A stretch of DNA of 16,744 bases. Source: Acanthaster planci (lineage: Eukaryota; Echinodermata; Asteroidea; Valvatida; Acanthasteridae). The notes beneath the pieces were generated by a model that was not told the origin of the DNA, searched no databases, and saw only the letters and a program-made list of their open reading frames with translations. The position numbers and the translations under genes were made by a program. Positions 8,867 to 15,857 of the stretch are shown in pieces. Numbering within the stretch: position 1 is the stretch's first letter; the number at the start of each line of letters is the position of its first letter. The stretch is from assembly GCF_001949145.1 (NCBI RefSeq), contig NW_019091378.1, positions 1,621,994 through 1,638,737 on the forward strand, given 5' to 3'.

Positions 8867-10290
8867 TTATCTCAAATTGTCATGGAGGAAAGTGAGATAT
8901 CGGATATTACTTGGCTTCAAATGAGCTCGCAATGTTGCCAGTGGTGCTGAATAGGCGTTCCGATGGGACACTCGTTGCTGGAATGGCCAGATATTTATTA
9001 GCCATTTTGTTAAGAAACTTGAACCACGGTGCATTCACTTTCCACCAGGACAGAGGATTCCCTTCTAAACCGATTGACGGTTCTGCGGCATACCAGCGGA
9101 CTTCATCGACGGCCAAGGCATCAGGGGCGAGGGGCTTTGTACATTTCGCCAAAGATGGACTTGATTTTGGAGATTTTTGCTGGGGGCTCGTCAGGCTCTC
9201 TGTCAGTATCACTCTCCTCTCCGGTGTTCTCTTCCTCTGCCATCTGAGTGACTCGACTAGTTATCTTGTCGTGCACCCGACTGACTTCTTCCGCTTTCTT
9301 CATGGGGAGTGCCTTGAAGCGTGGATCAAGAAAACTGCACATCTGTAGGTTCTCCTCAACAAATCGGTGATGGTAGATATTGGCCAGTTTTTCAGTTATT
9401 GCAGGTTTTACGATTTTCACTGGTTTCGTGTCATCAGCCTCTGCCACCAGACGTGATTCAAGTCTGTACAAACAAAGCAGCAGTCCAGAAACGTTGACAT
9501 ATTCTCCGCTAAAGAATTCTGTCATCTCCTTCATGGGAGTAAGCAGGCCGACCAGTTGTTTGATGGTTTTGAATTCCTCAGCGGAGGGCATCAGTTCCTG
9601 CTTCTTCAGTTCTAGAAGCATACTGCATATTGCTTGCTGCTGTTGGATGATGCGTGCCAGCATGTCCAGCGTCGAATTCGACCTTGTGCGCACATCTTGC
9701 ACAAGCTTGTTCTTTGGCAAGTCTAACATCCCCTGTTTTTCTGCTAGCTTGTAGCTGGCCGTTGCACTTTTATGTACGTATTGTACAAGTTTGCCGCATC
9801 TTGCTAGAGTTGTGTAAACCAATCTTGTGTCCAGTTCTGCTCTAACTATCAGGTTCAGGCAATGCCCAAAGCAGGGAAGATGACCCCAGTCAATGTCATG
9901 ATCTGCTTTTGTTATGTTTGATGCGTTGTCAGTAGTAATAGCTGTAAGTCGTTCCTCTGGCAAACTCCAGTCTTCCAGCACCTTCTGCAGACTCGAAGAA
10001 ATGCTTTCAGCATCATGGGGTGGGGAACATTCGGTATTCTCCAACGTGAAAGTTTTTAGCTCCCGTGATGACTTTATCGCGTGAATGGTCACACCAAGAA
10101 ATTAAGCCATATTCCGGGCTGTCCAGAGGTCTGCTGTCAGGGCAAATGAAGTGGTCTCAGCAACAAGAGGGACCACTGTCGAGGCACGGAGGTCTTCATA
10201 CATCTTGGGAATGATGACGGTCGAGAATGTCTTCCTTGATAGCAGACGGCAGATGGCAATACCTGCTGTCAAACCTTTCCGACATCCTAT
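8867..10290 (-). pseudogene. hAT transposase (ZBED-like), broken and N-terminally deleted
   Basis: From about 10290 down the minus strand the fragment reads RKTFSTVIIPKMYEDL, then the first catalytic block ALTADLWTARNMA followed by TAA (10102-10104) where Ser is expected. The long open segment then has TTDNASNI with the second catalytic Asp, CFGHCLNLIV, SFLDPRFKAL and, after a frameshift near 9121-9150, the hATC dimerisation block NPLSWWKVN ... YLAIPATSVPSERLFSTTG. A last frameshift near 8925 leads to LRAHLKPSNIRYLTFLHDNL and TAA at 8867-8869. The BED zinc finger that normally opens such proteins is absent: coding similarity stops about 230 bases from the right terminus. One stop, two frameshifts and the N-terminal loss make it inactive. 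Plus-strand ORFs over 8911-9845 are antisense shadows of this gene. Confidence 0.92.
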
Positions 10291-10513
10291 GCAGATTAAA
10301 AGTCGCCGCGACCGTGGCTCGGTCTCACCACATACTCGCAGTGCTGCCTGTAGTCGTGGCCGCGCACAGAGAATAGTTGCGGTGCAGATTAATAGTCAAG
10401 AGTCGCGGGATAATAGTCGCTGCATGCCGACTAGTCGACTATCTCAAAATTGATAGTCGTGACTGCGACTACTCTTTTGGTATTGACGACTTGGCGACTA
10501 GTCGTGCACAGGT
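10290..10513. repeat. hAT right subterminal region with clustered TAGTCG/CGACTA motifs
   Basis: More than ten copies of AGTCG or its complement lie in about 220 bases, including GACTAGTCGACTATC near 10430-10444 and GCGACTAGTCG near 10493-10503. Two GCAGATTAA-AGTC phrases occur near 10291 and 10385. Clusters like this are the usual transposase-binding sites at hAT ends. The left end has fewer. Confidence 0.65.
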
Positions 10514-10523
10514 CCCAGGCTTA
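10514..10523 (-). repeat. hAT right terminal inverted repeat
   Basis: CCCAGGCTTA on the plus strand, the complement of the left TAAGCCTGGG. The TAA of this terminus supplies the stop codon for the disrupted gene at 10524-12112. Confidence 0.75.
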
Positions 10524-12112
10524 CAGTGGATGCTCTAGCCAATTGTGTTCTTCTGCTCTAGCCTTATCTATGCAACTCCAAACTGGGAATATGTCACACT
10601 GTGGCACCTTTACAGCAGTTGTCTTTAGAGCCACAGCAGGCACATGGGCATAGCAGTCAGGAAGAGTGTGCTTTTCATTCCTAGAAGGTGGTAGCATAAT
10701 TGGCGGTCTGCTCTTCCCAGGTTCGGCCAAGGTTGGAAACTGGAAAAGGCTTATCCCAGTCCCGTGAAACGAGGTCAGGGAAGTTGTTATGCTGGGGTTG
10801 TGGTCTAGGTTGTCAAGTGCACCAACTGTGAAAATTCGTCTCTTGAGGCTAGCTGGGGACACCACTCCATCGTCTCCAAACCGTTCACTGGAAGCAGTGG
10901 CAATCCAGTCTTCAATCTCCTTAATTCTATCATATGAAATACTCAAACCCATATGGCATAACTGCTTGATGAGTTTCTTGCTCCTGGTTAGTGCATCGAC
11001 ATTTATGCCAATGTAGATGGGAAGAAGTGGCTCACACTCCATGCTATGTCTGGCACTCACAGTGTGAAGTGATGACCTTTTCTTTAAATTGAAAACGATG
11101 GTCTGGCCGACGGTTAGGCAAGCTTGTGAGTCCTGCTTGTCCTGGTCTTTCAGGTTGGGGCTATTCAAAATCATGGAGACAAGAAACTTGAGGCTTGAAG
11201 GCAAGGAGTTTTCTTGGCAATGTTATGGAAAGTGACCAGAGAATCCGAAGCCTTGGTGGCTAAATATGTTTTTCCTGACTATAGTGGCAGCCTCGGCAAG
11301 GGTAACAGCCTCTTCTGAGAAGTCACGATTCTTCAATGCTTCCTTTAACATGTTTCTAATGCCCTCTTTGAAAACGAGGATGGTATTTCTTCCATCATAC
11401 TGTTCTTGTGCCTCTGGAAAGTTTTCCAGCAAGAGACTCTTCAGTCTTGTTTTATTGACTTGTTTTTGTATGCCCAGTTCCTTCAGACGATTTGTGTAGA
11501 GATTGTGAATCTCGTTCAGTCTGAAAAGCAGGGTCCCAGGATCCACCGATTTTTCAATGTAAGTGGTCAGTTCAACAGATGCATGAGACTTGTTTCATCC
11601 TTTCATCTATGTATTTTGGCGTCTGGCCTGCTTGGCAAGTGTGACTGCGATAGCGGTTTCTGAACTTGACGAGGCATGTCAAATGGTATTTTGCTTCCAT
11701 TGCAATGAGATCTCCTCCAACCAATTTGGCCATAAGCAAGGTGTCAATGAGCTCTGTAATCATGTCCCGGATATTTTTCTCACAGAAGCAGCATTTCTGA
11801 ACATCTAATGCTTTACGCTTCCTGGGCCTTTTCTGTTCATCATTTGGGGTGTGATCTCTCTTTTTCTTTGCCTTCACCAATTTATAATTATTTGTAAAGA
11901 TTTGTGCCATGAAGCTGAATGTGTAACAAAGCTTTCAGCAGTTTCTTCATTCCCAAAACAGAGTTGATGGCTCGGAAGTGTCCAACGTTGGATAGGAATG
12001 ATTTGTAGGCATCTGCTTTGTCACCACTTGCTCTTGAATTCTTCAAGGGACACTTCAGAGGTTCAGCGGTGTCTTGCTGGCAAATCACACAGCGATCCCA
12101 ATTAAGTACCAT
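10524..12112 (-). pseudogene. multicopy zinc-motif (CxxC / WHK / EAKYH) protein, decayed and truncated by the hAT insertion
   Basis: An ATG at 12112 in a good context (A at -3, G at +4) begins MVLNWDRCVICQQ and KCPLKNS. The frame then changes near 11940 to reach FVTHSASWHKS (11909-11898), changes again into TNNYKLVKAKKKRD, CCFCEK and DLIAMEAKYHLTCL, and shifts near 11580 into SVELTTYIEK and NEIHNLYTNRLKEL. A TAA at 11223-11225 precedes a 227-residue segment with DQDKQDSQACLTVGQ, LPIYIGINVDALTRS, GALDNLDHNPS and PAVALKTTAV. Coding ends at WLEHPL, where the hAT terminus begins; the remaining C-terminus was not found beyond 7110. The CxxC, WHK and EAKYHxxC blocks suggest metal binding. I recognise the block order as a large multicopy family in cnidarians and lancelets, probably transposon-associated, but know no tested function. 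Confidence 0.72.
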
Positions 12113-12118
12113 GATGAA

Positions 12119-12888
12119 TTACATTCTGAAAAGATACAAGCATAGTCTTTGGAGTATTGAATCTGACAGACTCTGCATGTATACTTGCTGCTGAGAAGCT
12201 AGCAGTTTTACGGCATATAGTGCCTTCTGACATGATGTCCTGATGGGGACCTGGCCTTCGACATTGATAAGTCAAATCAAATCTTGGAAGTCTGCATTGC
12301 CTCCACACACCTGCGACGTGATAACCTTCTGAAACAATGCAGACAACCCTTCGTTATCAAGTTGGCTTCGGACACCTGGGCATATGTCAGTATTCACAGC
12401 AAGTACCCCTGCCACCTCCAACTGCCATGTCAAATCCCAGAAGATTCTGAGGAACAAGACTGGCCGGCCCTGACATGACATCCTCATAAACTGCTACCAG
12501 CCCGCCCCTTCCCAAGCCATTAGCCCACACTTCTCTCCGGCACTCTGCATTTCGGCAATGGTCAACCAGGTACATGTGGTTGAAGTTTCAGTACCACACT
12601 AAAGGCAGCCTGAATCTTCAAGCGAAGCCAGTTGAATGCCACAAGGTGATTTGCCCTTTCCTCTTTTTTGGAGGTAGCCCGCCATCTCTTCATCCTCATA
12701 TCACACGACTTGCAAACAAATGGTGGATGCACAATAGGATGATCATCCTCAACCTCTACCCCAAAGGATGCAGTAATGAGCTGGGAAAGACAAGCTTTGG
12801 GAATCGGTTGGCGGTCATCCGGAATGGCTCTCTCTTTACCGCACAATCTACACAGCAACTCTAAGCATTTCCTATGGCCGTCGGACAT
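12119..12888 (-). pseudogene. RAG1 N-terminal-like (N-RAG) zinc-domain protein, decayed
   Basis: An ATG at 12888 in a strong context (CACCATG) opens MSDGHRKCLELLCRLCGKE. Residues 13-17 are C-x2-C-G; residues 34-68 are LSQLITASFGVEVEDDHPIV then HP-x3-C-x2-C ending in a KRW basic stretch. The order LCRxCG, LI..F.V.V..D, HP...C..C is that of the conserved N-terminal region of vertebrate RAG1 (importin-binding region). The frame stops at 12562, but a one-base shift continues with VDHCRNAECRREVW, a further Cys/His cluster where RAG1 also has one. A second shift near 12460 leads to WDLTWQLEV, then GNADFQDLI, a TGA at 12272-12274, and an open run to TAA at 12119-12121. No RAG1 catalytic core follows. 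The upstream gene may once have been joined to the one at 12112 by splicing, since a good acceptor (ATCTTTTCAG) lies just before that ATG. Confidence 0.65.
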
Positions 12889-13943
12889 GGTGCACAAAGC
12901 TGACACCCTCGGCATGCACACACTGATAAACAGCCTCCAACACAGGCTACCTTTCAATTGCAACCACAAAACTGAACCATAACGAATGACCTAGAATGTT
13001 TTAAAAAGGGGGACTTGTAAATATTGATATGTACAAGCAGTGTTGATGAAAACAGCTTTATGTTGAAGACAGAATTTCAGGGTTTTTACAAATTGAAAAT
13101 TTTAAATTTTGGATGACTGATAGTAGTTTCTATTTTATATTATTCAGCGGCAGTCCAACAAAAAAGGGTACATCAACATGATCAAATCTTTTAATGTACA
13201 TGTGCCACTACAATGTAAAAAAAAAACAACTAGAAAGTGCAATCACTTGTGACCAAGAAAGCCATGGACTAAAACACAAAACACAGGTACACTACTGTAC
13301 CCATCTGGTTCATTCATCCTGAAGTAGAAAATTTAAACAACTTTTAAAATGTTTCAAAATTAGCGAACTACATAGGAGGCCTAAAAAAAGTGACAAAATT
13401 GAATTTGGACATATTGAGCAGACTGACAAAATTTTGGTAATTTAAATCATAGATTTACATGTAGATTAGTTGATAACTTTCTGTCATTTGCAGTGGAAAC
13501 ACTTGGGTTTTTGGGTTTAGTAAGTTCTTTATTACAGTGTAGCTAATTTCAATGATCAAATGCCATGTGTATATGAGGATGAAAAATCTTGGCAATTTTC
13601 CTCAATTACATATGCGGGGTGACAAATTTTACTGATTGTGGTCACACACATGTGTTACAGTTTTCCAAGGAATATAACACAGTACAATACCCAATGACTG
13701 CATTTTAAAATCAGCGTGGATTTAACATGGATAATCGACTGCACAATTTTGTCTATTTTTAATCTCTATTAAAAATTCTACACCATCTGGGAGAAACAAA
13801 CAAACAAATTTCCAACATCAGCCCAAGTTGCACGTTGTTGAATAGAGAGACTGCTGTATTTATGAATTTGCAATAAAATATGCCTTAACTTACGATACAG
13901 ACATTCAGGGTTATTGGAACACCACAGCATAAAAATGATTACC
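12889..13943. other. non-coding stretch
   Basis: The reading frame of the N-RAG-like remnant is open upstream of its ATG as far as about 12969, but this part does not look conserved. Beyond it the DNA is AT-rich with poly-A and poly-T runs (for example 13217-13226), frequent stops and no recognisable domain or terminal repeat on either strand. Confidence 0.45.
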
Positions 13944-14137
13944 TAGCATACCTTGAGGTAGGAAATTCTAGTTTCCTGCTTACAACGTAAGTAAATGAGT
14001 ACTGTATGTGTCAGTACTGGCTGATGGCATGTCTTCTTTGGACAGTAGTTCTGGGGCAATCCATGGATATCTCATCATCCACTGATATTGTTGCTTCTTG
14101 GTGAGGCGATAGGTGAGATGACCAGTCATCTGTTGGG
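13944..14137. repeat. direct repeat, copy 1 (uninterrupted)
   Basis: About 194 bases that recur at 15280-15857 once the 381-bp insertion and 4-bp duplication there are removed. Exact runs include TTTCCTGCTTACAACGTAAG and AATGAGTACTGTATGTGTCA, and differences are mostly single bases. The repeat covers the 3' part of the kinase-like exon and about 40 bases of the intron after it. The intact insertion site TGGG is at 14052-14055. Confidence 0.85.
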
Positions 14138-14201
14138 CATGCCTTGCCAAAATCAATGAAAAGAGCTTTGAAGTTGAACTCCTTATGAAGTATAATGTCC
14201 T
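13984..14201 (-). pseudogene. kinase-like exon (DFGKAC ... IAPE), copy 1, frameshifted
   Basis: A pyrimidine-rich acceptor ending in CATACAG (14202-14203 is the AG) starts the exon, and a donor GTAAGC at 13983-13978 ends it. The peptide begins EDIILHKEFNFKALFIDFGKAC, matching the stretch after the catalytic loop of protein kinases through the magnesium-binding DFG. After DDWSSH one extra base near 14112 shifts the frame; in the corrected frame the DNA reads LTKKQQYQWMMRYPWIAPEL then TDTYS, the APE and (S/T)DxYS landmarks of the kinase C-lobe. As it stands the frame ends at QY-stop. No glycine loop, VAIK lysine or HRD block was found nearby. A DFGKAC-type invertebrate kinase or pseudokinase is the best fit. 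Confidence 0.58.
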
Positions 14202-14241
14202 CTGTATGCAAGAAATAAGTTACATGAGGGAATGTTACTTT

Positions 14242-14352
14242 TTATAGTGTGGCGGTCACTGCGCCGATCTTGCATACTTTGGCTAAGGCCTGGATCCGTT
14301 TGGGTGGAATTATACTGCCTGTTACGCCGAGAACAAGGGACACCCTGCCGAG
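14242..14352 (-). pseudogene. short fragment resembling the C-terminal part of a non-LTR reverse transcriptase ORF
   Basis: A 36-codon minus-strand run between in-frame stops reads GRVSLVLGVTGSIIPPKRI then QALAKVCKIGAVTATL. The pattern xLVLGVTGxI followed by a short helix-like segment resembles the hydrophobic motif near the end of some LINE-type RT proteins. The fragment is too short to place in a family, and chance resemblance is possible. It lies upstream of the kinase-like exon in the same orientation, where an intron would be expected. Confidence 0.28.
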
Positions 14353-14385
14353 CTACACTGTCGCAAGCTTGAATAAAGGTACAGT

Positions 14386-15279
14386 ATGGGTCCATTTACA
14401 CACATGAATTGTTTTGTCATGCCAGTATCCAGTTCTTATGTGCACAATCCAAGTTAAAGCTATCTGTTCAGTCATAGTTATTTGTACAAAAGTTGTAGCA
14501 GTCAACCTGATTTGAACGTCTTGGCAGCTTGGCTCAGACTTCCTAATTTTCCCAATTCTAACATTATTTTATTCCTTCCTCAGTCCCGTGTTTACAGTCC
14601 TAAAAACACCGTCTTATAGCACAAAATGCAAAATAGTGATCTGCAATAACCATTTCAGCCTTTCTTCCACTTATGAGTTTTATCATTGCCCTGAATATTG
14701 TCCAAATCTCTTCCCTTTTTCAATCATGGCCATCTTATTAGTTGAGTTCCCCACTTTCCACAACATAATTTTCTCATTGAAAACATACTGTCAAATCCCT
14801 TGACAGTTACACCAATTCTCCTTTATTCCATATCACCGGCTGGACACACCCGACAGCCCCTGGTTTCTAAAAACCCTGACCTACATGTACCCCAAAACCC
14901 TATTAAGTGCATCATTGGGTATCCCCACTGCCATTCCTCTGGAGATTAAAAGGGCTGTTAACCCACCAAAATTGGTGAGGACAAAACTGGTTTTTCTCAG
15001 TTTGGCCGTCAATAACCTTGTTCTTCCCAGGACAAAGGAAGGGGTCAAGCAATTCTTTTCGCACATTCCCTGAAGCGTCGTAAATAAATAATATAGTGAC
15101 TTAAAACCTGAGGTCAATTTTATTCAAAATATCTGACCACTGAATCCTGTGACCTTGCACTGAGATTGATTTTTTTCTGAATGTGGTAGTACGACATGTA
15201 TGATGTAAGCAAGTGTGCACTCCTTAATTTAGTGTCGGTCTTAATCTGATGTTTGTTGATGATGGAGAATGTAAAGCGT
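14386..15279. other. non-coding stretch
   Basis: No supported gene. Overlapping ORFs on both strands around 14885-15117 have no recognisable motif and are mutual shadows. There are no terminal repeats or tandem arrays. Confidence 0.4.
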
Positions 15280-15387
15280 TAGCATACCTCGAGGGAGGAG
15301 ATTGAAGTTTCCTGCTTACAACGTAAGTAAATGAGTACTGTATGTGTCAGTACTGGTTGATGGCACGTCTTTGTTGGACAGTAGTTC

Positions 15388-15391
15388 TGGG
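15388..15391. repeat. target-site duplication TGGG, left copy
   Basis: TGGG at 15388-15391 and again at 15773-15776 flank the solo LTR. The uninterrupted paralogue has it once (14052-14055). Confidence 0.75.
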
Positions 15392-15772
15392 TGTTGCACC
15401 TGGTGCGGCTGTCTGACTAACAACCAACACAGGGCACATTAAAATGTGTTCATGTTCGATGACCCTGAGAGAAGAATGAGAGCTTCAGTCAGCAAAAGAT
15501 ACAGGAAAACACTCTAATACTAGCTTTATTGGACACACACATGTGGACTTGGTCATCGCTGAAAGAACAATGAACCAGAGCCACTTCCTGTACCCCTGCT
15601 GTATCCCTGCAATGATGTGGCACTTCATTAACTATGCGGGCTGATCCATGTAGCTAATGGGTAAATCTAGCGGTGCATCCAGCAATATACACTATGTACA
15701 GGGACATTCCAAGGAGAAAACATAAGGTTAAACAAAAGAAAATAGGGGGGGGCAATTTCCATCTTCCCAACA
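15392..15772 (-). mobile_element. solo LTR, 381 bp, TG...CA ends, 4-bp target duplication
   Basis: The insertion begins TGTTG and ends CAACA, a 5-bp inverted terminus with the TG...CA ends of LTR retrotransposons. TGGG flanks it on both sides. It is absent from the otherwise matching copy at 13944-14137, which fixes both boundaries to the base. On the minus strand it starts TGTTGGGAAGATGG, contains AATAAA at about 15527-15532 and has no ORF, which favours minus orientation. There are no internal retrotransposon genes, so it is a solo LTR left by LTR-LTR recombination. The TGTTGGG start is reminiscent of BEL/Pao LTRs, but the clade is not settled. Confidence 0.8.
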
Positions 15773-15776
15773 TGGG
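15773..15776. repeat. target-site duplication TGGG, right copy
   Basis: Right-hand copy of the duplication; the kinase-like sequence resumes at 15777 with GCAATCCATGG as in the uninterrupted paralogue. Confidence 0.75.
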
Positions 15777-15857
15777 GCAATCCATGGATATCTCCTCATC
15801 CATTGATATTGTTGCTTCTTGGTGAGGTGATAGTGAGATGACCAGTCACTTGTTGAG

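Larger units (their letters stand above)
7111..10523 (-). mobile_element. hAT-superfamily DNA transposon, inactive copy, about 3.4 kb
   Basis: The left end TAAGCCTGGGCGACTA (7111-7126) and the right end, read inward on the minus strand, TAAGCCTGGG then ACCTGTGCACGACTA, share a 10-bp terminal repeat and then CGACTA motifs after a short insertion. Both ends are followed by many CGACTA/TAGTCG motifs (for example 7121, 7181, 10433-10441, 10491-10504). The inside holds a decayed hAT transposase on the minus strand. The flanking 8-mers GGCTGCAT (7103-7110) and CAGTGGAT (10524-10531) agree at only four positions, so a clean 8-bp target duplication is not shown. The right end falls in the coding sequence of the 10.5-12.1 kb remnant. 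About 1.75 kb between 7121 and 8866 is non-coding. Confidence 0.85.
15280..15857 (-). pseudogene. kinase-like exon copy 2, split by a solo LTR
   Basis: The second copy of the 193-base segment, interrupted by 15392-15772. Read on the minus strand the right part gives DWSSHYHLTKKQQYQWMRRY then PWIAP; the left part resumes with ELLSNKDVPS and STDTYSTHLL and the same donor-like GTAAGC. Unlike copy 1 this copy keeps the kinase frame through HYHL, so the extra base in copy 1 is a lesion specific to that copy. The DFGKAC half is missing: similarity to copy 1 begins inside the exon near 15857, and upstream the reading frame comes from a different gene (15858-16744). Confidence 0.6.

Noticed and set aside
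8911-9845. Plus-strand ORFs over the hAT transposase
   Set aside because: Antisense shadows of a frame with clear hAT motifs; no motif of their own.
14881-15117. Minus-strand 78-codon ORF and its plus-strand counterpart
   Set aside because: Both strands open together, no motif, no splice signals convincing enough to support an exon.
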